Source of the DNA: Solirubrobacter sp963837485
GTDB lineage: Bacteria; Actinomycetota; Thermoleophilia; Solirubrobacterales; Solirubrobacteraceae
Length of the DNA stretch: 64,000 nucleotides
Assembly (NCBI GenBank): GCA_963837485.1
Contig: CAWINP010000010.1
Coordinates: 1 to 64,000 of the forward strand
Direction: 5' to 3'
The notes beneath the pieces are model-generated. The model was given only the letters and a program-made list of their open reading frames with translations, had not been told where the DNA came from and did no database searches. Position 1 is the stretch's first letter, and each line of letters opens with the position of its first letter. Of the stretch, positions 18,332-28,371 are shown piece after piece. The translations under genes were made by a program, and so were the position numbers.

Positions 18332-18579
18332 CGAGATGCTCCCCGCCGAGCATAACCGTGGGGCTCCCCTGTGTGCACCGTCTGTTAGGCACCGACTCAC
18401 CGACCTGTCAACGGACACCCACGGACACCCACGTGACTCACGTTCGAGAATGCCGAATGATCGGGTCACGCGATGAGCGACAGGCTTGATGCGGCCGTCC
18501 GACGGAGCCAGCGCCGTGTGACAGGCCAGCGACGCTGCTCCCTCCCGCAACGCGATGCTCGATCAGGATTGGATTTGGA
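18332..18579. other. Intergenic region upstream of the minus-strand kinase operon
   Basis: There is no gene. A short tandem duplication of ACGGACACCC lies near 18412-18431. The promoter of the kinase operon is expected here, but no convincing boxes were found. Confidence 0.35.
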
Positions 18580-19665
18580 TTAGGTGACGGTGACGGGTAT
18601 GCGCTGGACGGCGTTGTTCGCGTAACCGTCGAGGTTCCACGGCGCTGCGTTCGGCTGGCGGTTGCCCGCGGAGTCGGCCGCGCGGCAGCACAGCTCGTAG
18701 TCGCCCGCCGCTCTGGGCCGCCACTGGAATGTCCAGCCGCGCCATGCGTGAGGCGCAGGCGGGGGCCCGAGTTCGGCGGGCTGCCACGTTGCGCCGCCGT
18801 CGGTGCTCACCTCGACCGCCTCGATCGCGCCCGAGCCCGACCAAGCGCGGCCCTCGAGCGTGTGCGCGGTCAGGTTGGCGAAGCGGCGGCGGGTGGCGAA
18901 GTCGGGGATTCCGGGCGGTACCATCAGCGCGCGGACCATCATTCGCGACACCGGTACGCCGTCCTCGCCGGTCTTCTGCCGCAACCTGTAGCCGCGGGCG
19001 TTCTGATAGCCGGTGAACGGCCGGTCGAGGACGGTGATCCGGGACAGCCACTTCACGTTCGTCATCCCGTACCAGCCCGGGACAACGAGCCTCAGCGGGA
19101 ATCCGTGCTGCGGTGGCAGTGGTGTGCCGTTCAGTGCCCATGCCAACAGGACCTCTTCACGCTGCGCATCGCCGAGCGGCAAGCTGCGCTGGTAGGACTG
19201 CTCGATCTCACCTTCGACTCCGCGGTCGAGACCCGTAAACAGGACCTCCACCGCGCCGTCGGCGATCCCCGCGTCGGCCAACAAGAGCGCAAGCGGCGTG
19301 CCGGTCCAGGAACCGGTCCCAACCGCCTCGAGCAACCACGGCTGGCTCACGGGCCGCGGGTCGAGCAGCGCGCGACCATTCCCGGCGCACTCGAACGTCA
19401 CCGCGGACGTCACCGTCAGACGCCCACGGAGCTGTTCAAGCGAGAGCGACATCGGCCGCTCGACCGCTCCGTCGATCGCGAGCCGCCAGGCAACCGGGTC
19501 CGCGCGCGGGATGTCGTAGTGGATCAATAGGTAGTGCAATCCGATCGGGGTCTCGTCGAACGCGAGCGCCTCGAGCGGCATGCCGTGATTGCGCGCGGCC
19601 AGGCGCAATTCCTGCGGCGTTATCGCCGAAGCGCCGGCGGTCTCTGTCGCGATCGTCACGGACAC
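18580..19665 (-). CDS. Sulfite oxidase-family molybdopterin oxidoreductase
   Basis: The protein has 361 aa. The oxidoreductase molybdopterin-binding domain (about 30-210) carries the Mo-ligating Cys in TFECAGNGR (Cys 93). GFPLRLVVPGWYGMTNVKWL is also characteristic. A Mo-co dimerisation domain (about 230-355) follows, with IEAVEVSTDGGATW and WRGWTFQW. There is no heme b5 domain and no Tat signal, so it is probably a cytoplasmic sulfite-dehydrogenase-like enzyme with an unknown acceptor. It stands alone between unrelated genes. Confidence 0.9.
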   Translation of the reverse strand: MSVTIATETAGASAITPQELRLAARNHGMPLEALAFDETPIGLHYLLIHYDIPRADPVAWRLAIDGAVERPMSLSLEQLRGRLTVTSAVTFECAGNGRALLDPRPVSQPWLLEAVGTGSWTGTPLALLLADAGIADGAVEVLFTGLDRGVEGEIEQSYQRSLPLGDAQREEVLLAWALNGTPLPPQHGFPLRLVVPGWYGMTNVKWLSRITVLDRPFTGYQNARGYRLRQKTGEDGVPVSRMMVRALMVPPGIPDFATRRRFANLTAHTLEGRAWSGSGAIEAVEVSTDGGATWQPAELGPPPAPHAWRGWTFQWRPRAAGDYELCCRAADSAGNRQPNAAPWNLDGYANNAVQRIPVTVT

Positions 19666-19853
19666 AGGTCGACCTGGACGCAGCGTCCCACCGAACGGCG
19701 GGTAGCGTCAAGGTCTCGGGTGAGCGCCCACACGCGCGAGCTGAAAGGCGGCTCGTTCGCGCGCCGGGTCGGACGGTCACGCCAAGGCCGCCGCTGGTCT
19801 GGAAGCGCAGCAAGGAGGAGGCCGAGTCTGGGCGAGGAGGGGTGCTCGCGGTA

Positions 19854-20396
19854 CTAGTGGTCTTCGAATTCGCCCTCGAACCGAAATGGCTCTTGTCCGA
19901 CGCTCCAGACCAGGACGGGCCGGGGGCTGTACTCATCAAGGACGTACCCCGCGAACCACGGGCGTTCTGGCGTTCCCTCGATCGACCATCGCCCCAGCGG
20001 GGCGATCATGGACTGCACCCACTGCGGGCCTTCCTTCGGCAACGTCCGCGTCGTGAGTGACCACTGTCCTCCATACGGATCCCACCGCAGCGCCGTGAAC
20101 GGAGTTCCCGGGAAGTAGGCGTTGTCGGACCAACCTACGAGATAGCGCCACATCGCGGCTTCTTGGAGAGGCGAGAGCCCCTTCATCGGGTCGTCTCCAA
20201 AGAAGTTGCGCAGGTGCATGTCTGCGTCGAAGGGATCGTCCCCGAACGAGGTCTCCAGCGACGGAAGCTCTGGAGCTGCCTCTCCGGTCTGCCACTCCTT
20301 CTCTGCGACGCGCCAGTCAGCGAATGCGCCGACGATCTCGATCGATGTGTCTTTCGAGAACGTGAATGCCAGTGTCAGCTCAGTGAACGATCCCAT
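19854..20396 (-). CDS. Hypothetical protein
   Basis: An acidic protein of 180 aa that I do not recognise. It has no signal peptide or membrane segment. Aromatic-rich patches such as AMWRYLVGWSDNAYFPG and LRWDPYGGQWSL, and the C-terminal WSVGQEPFRFEGEFE, suggest a folded beta-rich domain. ATG 20396 is the first start in frame; the upstream 340 bases are noncoding. Confidence 0.6.
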   Translation of the reverse strand: MGSFTELTLAFTFSKDTSIEIVGAFADWRVAEKEWQTGEAAPELPSLETSFGDDPFDADMHLRNFFGDDPMKGLSPLQEAAMWRYLVGWSDNAYFPGTPFTALRWDPYGGQWSLTTRTLPKEGPQWVQSMIAPLGRWSIEGTPERPWFAGYVLDEYSPRPVLVWSVGQEPFRFEGEFEDH

Positions 20397-20740
20397 AGGA
20401 CGCAGTCTGACGCGGCACGCGCCAAGGACGATGGCGCGGCGGACGATTCTCGTAGTGCCGGCCCTCGATGTTGGCGTGCGGCGCAGACGCGGACGCGCTG
20501 CTCTTCCGCCTAAACGGCGGACCGGCGAGCGTCGGCTCCACGATTCTCATGCGGCGTGACCCATCCGTCCTAAAGCACCACGCCGGAAGCGATTGGTTCT
20601 CGTCCGATTCAGCAGCGCCGACGAAGTGCCCAAATTCCACAAAAGCGCGTCTTTTCGACTGTCGTCGAACAATAAGCGCTTTTCCACAATTTCGACGCTT
20701 TCGGGTTGGTGGTGAGGGGGTTGGCTTGCGAGGTCGGTGG
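20397..20740. other. Intergenic region
   Basis: It lies between the start of the hypothetical protein and the 3' end of the SARP fusion gene, both on the minus strand. It is slightly less GC-rich than its surroundings near 20640-20710. No gene, repeat or hairpin terminator was recognised. Confidence 0.4.
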
Positions 20741-23700
20741 TTAGCGGAGGCACAGGGCGGCGAGGTCGACCCCAAAGCGCGGCGAGATGCGACAAGACAG
20801 TCGGGCGGAGAAGTGTTGTCCGATCGCGGGGTGGCCAAGGGCGGCGACGGGCGCGTCACGTTCGACGAGTTCAACGGCAAGTTCTGCCGCGGCGGCGTCG
20901 CGGGTGGTGCCTTCAAGCCGTCGGAGCCTGTGGAGGGCGGTGCGTGTGGTGTCGGGGAGCCACGCGCTCGGGATGGCGACCGTCAGCATGCGGGTGAGGA
21001 AGGTCGCGGCGTCCGGGTACTCGAGCGTGACGCTGGTCAGGAGCAGATCGAACGCGCCCGGCCGGCGGCGGACCGCGGCGAGGCTGGCGGTGCGCCGGAG
21101 GAGCGTGATCCCGACGCGGGCGAGCGCCGCGCGGGCGATCTCGTAGGAGCGCAGGCACGCTGCGCACTCCGGCGACACCGCCATCACCGCGGTCTTGGCC
21201 TTACGGGGATGCGGCGGCGGGGCGAGCGTGACCGAGCCGGTCGTGGCGATGCCGGGCGGCACGAGGCCGCTCGAGGGAACGAGATCCCAGACGGACGGGA
21301 GCGCGCTGTGGGAGAGCGCGTAGGCGCCCGCGCGGCGCGTGCGCGCCGAGGCGAACGCGCCGCGGCGCGTGTTGAACGCCACGAACCGGGTCTCGGGGAG
21401 CACGGCCGGGGTGGACGCCCTGAGCAGCGGGTCCGCGAGCGTGACCCCGTCCCAGCTGCCGTCCCGGACGCGCTCGAGCGCGCGGGTGGCGTCGATGCCC
21501 TCGCGCAGCACGATCGCGTCGAGCGCATGCGGGCGGGGGCCGCGGTAGTAGGGATTGCGTTTGAGCAGCAGGTACTCGCCGTTGATCGTCTCCGCTGCGT
21601 AGTACGGCCCGGCCGACGGCGGTGGATGGTCGGATGCGCCGCCGGCGAGGTTCGGCACGTCGGCGGGGAGCGGCGCGAAGTAGGGCAGCGAGAGCCGCTT
21701 GAGGAAGTCGGGCGACGGCCGGGTCAGCGTGAGCTTGAGGGTCGCGCCGTGCACGCTGATCCCGCGGATGTGGGGCGCGTGGCCGGCGTGGTACGCGCGC
21801 GCCCCGAGCAGGTCGGCCAGCGCCCGCGCGCCGGGAGCACGGTCGCCGAGCGCGGGCGACAGCGCGTGCTCGATGCCGTGGCGGAAGCTCTCTGCGGTGA
21901 CCGGCTCGCCCGACGGCGGCGAGAACCGGTAGCCCGGGTGGATCGTGAAGGTGTAGGTCCGCTTGTCGGGGGAGAGCGCGGGCATCGCGGTGGCGATCTC
22001 CGGCTGCAGGCGAAGACCGGCCGGCGCGGGAGCGTCCGGATAGTTGAGCAGTCCGGCGAGCGTGGCCTCCTCGGCCTGCAGCGCGAACGGGCCGCGCGCG
22101 AGCGCGGGGTCTGATGGATCGAAGGAGTAGGTCGGCACGACGAGCAGTGCCACGGCGCCCTTGAGTGCAGCGAGGTGCTCGACGTTGGAGCGCCGGTGCT
22201 CGACCGCCACGAGCACCCGTCCCGCGCCGGCGGCCGCGGCGGACACCGCGTGGTGGGCGGCAAAGCTGCGCTGCGCGCCGGTCCGCGCGTCGATCCGCGT
22301 CACGGTTCCCGCGTCCTGGTTGGCGACCCACGCGGCTCCGGCGGAGAAGTCGACGTTGTGCGCACCGTCGCCTGTCGCATACGTGGCGACGACCGTGCCC
22401 CGCTGGTCGACCTTGTACATCTCGCCCTTGGCCTCGTTGGCCGCCCAAACGAAGCCGCCGCCGACCGCGGGCACGTAAAGCGGCTGCGGCAGCACGGTAG
22501 TGGCCGTGACGGTGTTGGTCGCGGCATCGATCCGCGAGAGGCCGGCAGCGCCCGACAGCCAGACGGCACCGTCGGCGGCGGCGCCCCCGTACGCGTCCGG
22601 GAGGCCCGTGAAGCGATGCAGCACGCTCCCGCTGACCGGATCGATGCGGAGGATCAGCCCGTGCTGCGGCCGCGACACCCAGAGCGACCCGTAGGCCACG
22701 GCGATCATCGTCGTCTTGTCCATGTCGTGCCGGTCGGAGGTGACGCGCAGCCGGCGGAGGACCCGTCCGGTGCTCGAGTCGATCTCGACCACCGTCGGGC
22801 CCTGTCCGTCGGCGACCCACAAGCGGTCGCGCGCGACGGCGAAGTAGCCGACATCCTCCACCGGCGACGCGAACTGGCGGGCGATGCGCCCGCTGCGCGG
22901 ATCGATCGCGACGAACGACATCGGCGTGAGGTTCAAGACCCAGAAGCGCCCGTCGCCGAAGATCACCTCAGCCGGCTGCTGCAGCGAATCGACGTGGGCG
23001 AGGACGCGGCCGTCGGCCGGATCGAGCAGCGCGACGCCCGGGGGAATGCCGACTCCCGGCGCGCGGCTACCGCTGGGACCAGCGGCGAATGCCGCCGCGG
23101 CGGCCAGCAGCCCCAGCCCGGCGAGAACCAGGGCCCGGCGCCGTCGCGGATGGCGGCGCGGCGGGGGGCCGCGCGGCACGGGGCGCGTGGGGGCGAGCGC
23201 CGGGTCCTGGCGCAGGATCGCGCCCTCCAACTCGCGCAGGTGCGGCCCTGGCTCCAGCCCAAGTTCCTCAACGAGCCGAGCGCGCGCATCGCGATAGACC
23301 GCGAGTGCCTCCTGCTGGCGCCCGGCACGGTAGAGCGCGAGCATCTGCTGGGCGCGGAGGTTCTCGCGCAGTGGGTGCTCGTGGGCAAGGGCGTCGAGCT
23401 CGGCGACCAGCCGGTCGTGACGACCGAGCCTCAGCTCCGTTTCGAGCCGCGCTTCGACCGCGCACAGGCGCAGCTCGTCGAGACGTTCGACTGCGATCTG
23501 CGCAAGGCCGTCGAGCTCGACGTCGGCGAGCGCGCGCCCGCGCCACAGATCTTCGGCTTCGCGCAACCGATTCTCCGCGAGTTGCGGATCGCGGGCGTTG
23601 CGGCCGGCCTCCAGCAGCGCCTCGAAGCGATCGCGGTCCAGCTCCCCGGAATCCACCCGCAGCCGGTAACCGGGCGACTGCGTGAGCAGACGCTCCTCGC

Positions 23701-23920
23701 CCAGCACCTTGCGCAGACGCGAGATCTGGTTCGTGAGTGCGTGGCTCGCGGTCTCGGATGTCTCGTCGCTCCCCAGCTCCTCGAGCAGCCGCTCGCGCGC
23801 CACGACGCGGTTGGCGTTCAGCAGCAGGACCGCGAGGAGCGCCCGCTGCCGCGGTCCGCCGACCAGGAGCCGCCGACCGTGCGCGCGCACCTCGAGTGGC
23901 CCCAGGATGAGAAATTCCAC
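20741..23920 (-). CDS. SARP/BTAD regulator fused to beta-propeller and family-5 substrate-binding domain
   Basis: The protein has about 1059 aa from GTG 23920, where EFLILGPLEVRAHG begins; longer frames upstream are not protein-like. Order: OmpR-type winged helix (about 1-90, with SHALTNQISRLRKVLG), BTAD (about 95-240), a Pro/Arg-rich linker, one membrane helix (ALVLAGLGLLAAAAAFAAG), a YncE/Vgb-like propeller (about 300-610) and an SBP_bac_5 domain (about 620-1059, with RTYTFTIHPGYRFSPPSGEP and YLLLKRNPYYRGPRP). Known one-component sensors of this layout place the ligand-binding part outside and the DNA-binding part inside. It is divergent from the secreted propeller gene at 24024, a likely target. 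Confidence 0.85.
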   Translation of the reverse strand: MEFLILGPLEVRAHGRRLLVGGPRQRALLAVLLLNANRVVARERLLEELGSDETSETASHALTNQISRLRKVLGEERLLTQSPGYRLRVDSGELDRDRFEALLEAGRNARDPQLAENRLREAEDLWRGRALADVELDGLAQIAVERLDELRLCAVEARLETELRLGRHDRLVAELDALAHEHPLRENLRAQQMLALYRAGRQQEALAVYRDARARLVEELGLEPGPHLRELEGAILRQDPALAPTRPVPRGPPPRRHPRRRRALVLAGLGLLAAAAAFAAGPSGSRAPGVGIPPGVALLDPADGRVLAHVDSLQQPAEVIFGDGRFWVLNLTPMSFVAIDPRSGRIARQFASPVEDVGYFAVARDRLWVADGQGPTVVEIDSSTGRVLRRLRVTSDRHDMDKTTMIAVAYGSLWVSRPQHGLILRIDPVSGSVLHRFTGLPDAYGGAAADGAVWLSGAAGLSRIDAATNTVTATTVLPQPLYVPAVGGGFVWAANEAKGEMYKVDQRGTVVATYATGDGAHNVDFSAGAAWVANQDAGTVTRIDARTGAQRSFAAHHAVSAAAAGAGRVLVAVEHRRSNVEHLAALKGAVALLVVPTYSFDPSDPALARGPFALQAEEATLAGLLNYPDAPAPAGLRLQPEIATAMPALSPDKRTYTFTIHPGYRFSPPSGEPVTAESFRHGIEHALSPALGDRAPGARALADLLGARAYHAGHAPHIRGISVHGATLKLTLTRPSPDFLKRLSLPYFAPLPADVPNLAGGASDHPPPSAGPYYAAETINGEYLLLKRNPYYRGPRPHALDAIVLREGIDATRALERVRDGSWDGVTLADPLLRASTPAVLPETRFVAFNTRRGAFASARTRRAGAYALSHSALPSVWDLVPSSGLVPPGIATTGSVTLAPPPHPRKAKTAVMAVSPECAACLRSYEIARAALARVGITLLRRTASLAAVRRRPGAFDLLLTSVTLEYPDAATFLTRMLTVAIPSAWLPDTTRTALHRLRRLEGTTRDAAAAELAVELVERDAPVAALGHPAIGQHFSARLSCRISPRFGVDLAALCLR

Positions 23921-24023
23921 CGCTGAGCGAGCATCCCACACTCGCGCGCGGGCCGCCTGTGACCTGATTGTGACCCGGCGAGTGGATGCTCGGAGCTCTC
24001 CACCGAGCGAGAGCGAGGACGAA
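23921..24023. promoter_or_regulatory. Divergent promoter region between SARP fusion and propeller gene
   Basis: A 103-bp gap separates two outward-facing starts. It contains TGTGACCTGATTGTGACC near 23958, a direct repeat of TGTGACC (with TGAT between), which is the kind of short direct repeat SARP regulators bind. Binding by the adjacent regulator is inference. Confidence 0.4.
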
Positions 24024-26210
24024 GTGCCCACCCTGCTGAAGTCCCTGGCCGTCGCCGCGGTCGTGCTGGCCCTCGGCGCTGCGCCCGCGCGTGCCTCCGA
24101 TCCCTTCAAGCTGCTCGCCGGCCCGGCGCTCACCGGCCAGACGCCGGCCTTCGTCGCACTCGACCCCGAGACGCGCACGCTCTACGTGGGCGACGCCAAC
24201 GGTGCGACGTTGTCCTTGTACGACGCGCGGACCTGTTCCCCGCAGCGGCCGTCAGGCTGCGCCGCCGCGGTGGCGACCGTGCGGGTCGGCGCCACGCCCG
24301 TGTTCATCGCCATCGACCGCCGCACGCACACGGCCTACGTGTCCGACCTCGGCGACGCGACGGTCGCGTTCTTCGACGCGACGACGTGCAACGCGACGAA
24401 CGTGACGGGGTGCAACCGCCCGACCGGACGCGTGCAGCTCTCGGGCGATCTGCTCGGGCTCGCGATCGATGAGCCGAGCGGCTCGGTGTACGTTGGCGGC
24501 GACCCGGCGCTCTGGCTGATCGACGGGACGACCTGCAACCCGAGGGTCTCCAGCGGCTGCGCGCGAGCCTCGCAGATCACGGTCACCGGGCCCGGCCCGC
24601 TGTTTCCCACGATCGACCCGGACACCCGGACGCTCTACGTGGGCAACGTGAACGGCGGCTCGACCGTGTCATTGATCTCCACGCGCACGTGCAACACCCG
24701 CGTCCGGGTCAACTGCGCGGTGACCGACCTCCGCACCGGCGACTCGCCGTATTCCGTCACCGTCGACCCCGCGACCCACACGCTCTACGTCGCCAACCAC
24801 GGCGACGCCACCGTGACGGTGGCCGATCGCGACACCTGCAACGCCGTCGTGCGCTCCGGTTGCGCGCGGGTGGCGCCGACCACCCCCGTCGGCACCGATC
24901 CCACCTTCGCGGTCCTCGACTCCGAGACGCACACGCTGCACGTCGCGAACGGGTCTGACTCCACGCTCTCGGCCGTCGACACCACGCGTTGCCGCGCGAG
25001 CGACACCCGCGGCTGCGACCGCCGCTGGCCGACCAGGCAGACCGGCGCCGCCCCGGATCGCGTCCAGCTCGACCGCGCCACCGGCACCCTGTTCACCTCG
25101 GACTTCTTCGCCGACTCCGTGCACCTCTTCGAGGCGCGAGCCTGCAGCGCCGTGCGCACGACGAGCTGCCGCCGCGAGGCGCCCACGGTCAGCACCGGCA
25201 ACGTCTACCGGATGGCGCTCGATACCGACGTTCACACGCTGTACCTGACCGAGCCGGAACAGCACCGGCTCTCGCTGCTGGACACCGATGCCTGCGTCGC
25301 GGACTCGCGCCGCTGCACCGCGGTCCGCGTCGCTGTCCCGGACGCGAGCTTCCCGGTGGCGATCGCGATCGATCGCCGGACCGACACGATCTACGTCAGC
25401 GACGGCACCGCCCACACAATCGGGCTCATCGACGCCCGCCACTGCAACGTCTCTGCGCCGTCCGGCTGCACACCGGTCGGGCCGGCGATCGCCACCGGGG
25501 CAGCGCCGAACACGATCGCCGTCAACGAAGCGACCCACGCCGTATACGTCACCGACGGCGCCACCGGCACGCTGTCGACGCTCGACGGCGCGCACTGCAA
25601 CGCCCGCGACCACACCGCCTGCCCGAGCGCGCTGCCCGCCGGCGGTGCGGTCGGCTCGTTTCCCCAGGGGACCACGATCGATCCCGCCACCGGCACCGTC
25701 TACGTCGCCAACTTCGGCGCGGAGCACGAGCCGGGCATCGTCTCGGTCGTCGACGCGGCACGCTGCTGCGCGTCGATCGCCACGATCACGGTCGGCCCGA
25801 ACCCGCAACGGCTCGCGCTCGACCCCGCCCTGCACACCCTCTACGTGCCCAACCAGGCCGTCAGCGACGAACCCGGCAGCGTCTCGGTGATCGACACGCG
25901 CACCTGCAACGCCCAGGACACGAGCGGCTGCGGCCGGACGCCCGCGCGGGTCGCCTCGGGGATCGGCAGCTTCGGCGTGGCCGTCGACGCGGTGCGCCAC
26001 CGCGTCTACACCGCCGACTTCGCCAACGCCACCATCTCACGCATCGACGGCACGACGTGCAACGCCTTCCGCACCGACGGATGCGACCGGCCGCCGCTCT
26101 TCGCCGCGATCGGCTCGCGCCCGGTCGACGTCATCTTCGACCCCACGACGCGGATGCTCTACGCCGACAACGTGAACGATTTGACCGTCTCGGTGGTCGA
26201 CGCCCGCTAA
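24024..26210 (+). CDS. Secreted YncE-like beta-propeller protein with repeated cysteine pairs
   Basis: The protein has about 728 aa from GTG 24024 (GAGGA upstream). A signal peptide (LLKSLAVAAVVLALGAAPARA) directs it outside. The rest is about a dozen repeats of the type DP-THTLYV-N-GD-TVSV-D--TCN---SGC. Nearly every repeat ends in a Cys pair eight residues apart (TCSPQRPSGC, TCNATNVTGC, TCNPRVSSGC, TCNAVVRSGC and others), implying one disulfide per blade. The number of repeats suggests two propellers. The function is unknown; the propeller may bind a ligand or partner sensed by the divergent SARP fusion. Confidence 0.85.
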   Translation: MPTLLKSLAVAAVVLALGAAPARASDPFKLLAGPALTGQTPAFVALDPETRTLYVGDANGATLSLYDARTCSPQRPSGCAAAVATVRVGATPVFIAIDRRTHTAYVSDLGDATVAFFDATTCNATNVTGCNRPTGRVQLSGDLLGLAIDEPSGSVYVGGDPALWLIDGTTCNPRVSSGCARASQITVTGPGPLFPTIDPDTRTLYVGNVNGGSTVSLISTRTCNTRVRVNCAVTDLRTGDSPYSVTVDPATHTLYVANHGDATVTVADRDTCNAVVRSGCARVAPTTPVGTDPTFAVLDSETHTLHVANGSDSTLSAVDTTRCRASDTRGCDRRWPTRQTGAAPDRVQLDRATGTLFTSDFFADSVHLFEARACSAVRTTSCRREAPTVSTGNVYRMALDTDVHTLYLTEPEQHRLSLLDTDACVADSRRCTAVRVAVPDASFPVAIAIDRRTDTIYVSDGTAHTIGLIDARHCNVSAPSGCTPVGPAIATGAAPNTIAVNEATHAVYVTDGATGTLSTLDGAHCNARDHTACPSALPAGGAVGSFPQGTTIDPATGTVYVANFGAEHEPGIVSVVDAARCCASIATITVGPNPQRLALDPALHTLYVPNQAVSDEPGSVSVIDTRTCNAQDTSGCGRTPARVASGIGSFGVAVDAVRHRVYTADFANATISRIDGTTCNAFRTDGCDRPPLFAAIGSRPVDVIFDPTTRMLYADNVNDLTVSVVDAR

Positions 26211-26784
26211 CTTGGCCCAGCCCGCCATACGCGTCCACGGATCGTCGCCGCGCCCGGCTGCTTAGAGCCGTTCCCACAGTGCTTCTATTCGACGAAGTCG
26301 AGAACTTCGCAGCCGTCGGTGCCGCCGTGCTCGCCGCCCTATCAGGGGAAAGGAACACTCCCGAATCGATCGCGACAATTGGACGTGATGGAACCCGGAA
26401 CGCCGGCTGCCCCAGCTGCTCGCTGGCGAGGTCCGGAACTCGCCGGAGGGTTCGCCACTTCGACCATTTGATGGCTGACTACGAACTCGGACCCGCTCTC
26501 ATGAGGATTTCGGATCAGGAACTGCAGAGGGCCGGCACCGCGGTCACGGAGGCGGCTCGCACACGGTCGTGGATGCCGCCGCGCTGAAGCGGCGGTCCTG
26601 CTTACGGGTGCGACGTCGAGCAGCGCGAACCCGGCAGGAAGCGAGCCGAGCCCGCCGGGTGATCCACGGCACGCGAGATCGGTGGTGGAGGCCGGCGCGG
26701 CGATCCGGTAGCGTCGTCGCGAGGGCCTTGCTCGATCCACGGCCAAGTCCGCGATCGTCACGGGACGCCTGAGCGGCGCGTCCG
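26211..26784. other. Intergenic region, 574 bp
   Basis: No recognisable gene. The composition is a little less GC-biased around 26340-26560, and open frames there give no familiar protein sequence. Confidence 0.4.
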
Positions 26785-27667
26785 ATGGCTCGGCTGCGTC
26801 GCGATCTGCCGGCCGGCCGAGGGCCCGGGGCCGCGGCGGAGCGCATCGCGCGCCGGGATCCCGCGCACGACGTGCTCGCGCTCCAGCGCTCGGCCGGCAA
26901 TCGCGCCGTGCGGGCGATGCTTCAACGCGAGGGCACCAGCACCGTCGGAACGGGGCAGCCGTGGCAGTCCCCGCGCAACTGGAACGCGTTCTGGGGTGGA
27001 CCGGACTTCAAGGCCAAGCCGCCTCCGGAGGAGGCGCTTGTGGTCCTGGACGCGATCATGTGCGGAATCGCTCCGCCGGCTGCGGAGCTCGGAGGCTTCG
27101 AGGAGCCCGGAATCGCTCAGGCGATGATGACGATCCTGGCCCACGACAAGCAGGTGCTCTACTGGCGCACTGCCAGGGTGCGTCGAGATCGACGGCGACG
27201 AGGTGTACGTGCACACGCCGGCGCCGACCCAGGCCGTCGCCGGCTGGCTCGGCCTCAGCCCGCCGCTGACCCAGTTCCTGCCGCTCGTTCCGCCGGGCGC
27301 CGCCGGTCGCGCTCACCGGGTCCCGCCGCCGGCGCCGACCGACCCGGCGCTGAAGACTCCGCTCGCGCTCGAGGTCGCGATCTTCCTCCTCGAGAACAAG
27401 ATCGCGGGCCGGCCCTATCTGATGTCGGGGCTCGTGGACGCCGAGCATCACTACCTGGCCGTCAAGCTCCTCGCCCACTTCTGCGGTCAGCTGACGGAGC
27501 TGACCTACATGATCAGCTTCGGGATCCAGGTGACGAGCTCGGACGGAAGCTCGGAGTGGGTCTGCCCGCCGCCTGCGGAGGCTGTTGCGAAACGGCTCGG
27601 CATCGGGCCTGACTCCGCGCCGCGCGGCCCGACCATGGTCCAGGACCCCCCGGCATCGCCGACGTGA
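26785..27667 (+). pseudogene. Hypothetical protein with LQRSAGNRAV motif, one frameshift
   Basis: From ATG 26785 the frame gives DPAHDVLALQRSAGNRAVRA, an N-terminal motif common in actinobacterial proteins linked to DUF4157 and contractile-injection cargo. It continues to HDKQVLYWRTA. Near 27175 the frame changes and CVEIDGDEVYVHTPAPTQ continues to 27667 with an alpha-helical tail (LALEVAIFLLENKIAG, DAEHHYLAVKLLAHF). The two halves read as one protein of about 294 aa. There is no catalytic motif and no signal peptide. The frameshift may be a sequencing error. Confidence 0.55.
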
Positions 27668-28371
27668 ACCGCGGCGTGGACGCACTGAGCCGAACGCGGC
27701 ATCGTCTCTTGCGGTGGCCGGCGCGAAGGCCGATGTGAGCCTGATCGAATGACCAGCCATAGTCAGGCGAGCTCGACGCTGGCCTCGCCGACGACGCCAA
27801 TCAAATCTCATTCGCCATCCCGTCACCACGCGCCGACGCGAGGCGTTCACTGAAGTGTCATTTCTCGACGATCTGGAGACATTCGCAGGACTGCTGCCCT
27901 CCACGCCGTAGACGAGGAACATGATGTTGTGGAAGTCCTCAACGTTCTCCAGCAGGACCCGTAGGGTGCGCACCGTCACGGGGTTGTGCTCCACGCTGCG
28001 CGCGTAGGTCGCTCCGCGCGCCTGCCTTCCACGCGCCGTGTCCCGCCGGCGCCTTTGTACCGGCCGTGGGCGTGGTGCTTCTGTGCTAGAGCAGCACGGG
28101 TGCGATATCCGTTGGCGACCGCCGATGCACTGGCGGCTTAATTGAGGGAACGCGGCCGCTTCGTTGGACTGCGGTGCGGGGGGCGGTAAGGGGATGGCGG
28201 CGATGAAAGCGTTCGAATTGCAGGGATGTCCGGCGAGTCGCACCTATTCCCACCACTACTCGAGCGCGCTGGTCCGCCGTCCCCGCTGAAACGCCGTCGC
28301 CTGTTCGCCACGGAAGTCCCAGACCGTCGCCCACACAATCCCGGTCAGGTCGGGCGAAACTCACGATGCGC
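27668..28371. other. Intergenic region, about 700 bp, possible gene remnant
   Basis: A minus-strand stretch around 27860-28000 reads EHNPVTVRTLRVLLENVEDF followed by HNIMFLVYGVE, which looks like real protein but has no start or continuation and no family I know. CCTATTCCCACCACTA at 28243-28258 recurs at 34455-34470. Nothing else was recognised. Confidence 0.4.

Noticed and set aside
18408..18432. Short tandem repeat ACGGACACCC as an operator or iteron
   Set aside because: Only two copies are present and neither is placed near a recognisable promoter.
18332..18550. A longer N-terminus for the minus-strand kinase
   Set aside because: The extra residues have no counterpart in the paralogue and the GTG at 18331 has a good GGGGAG site.
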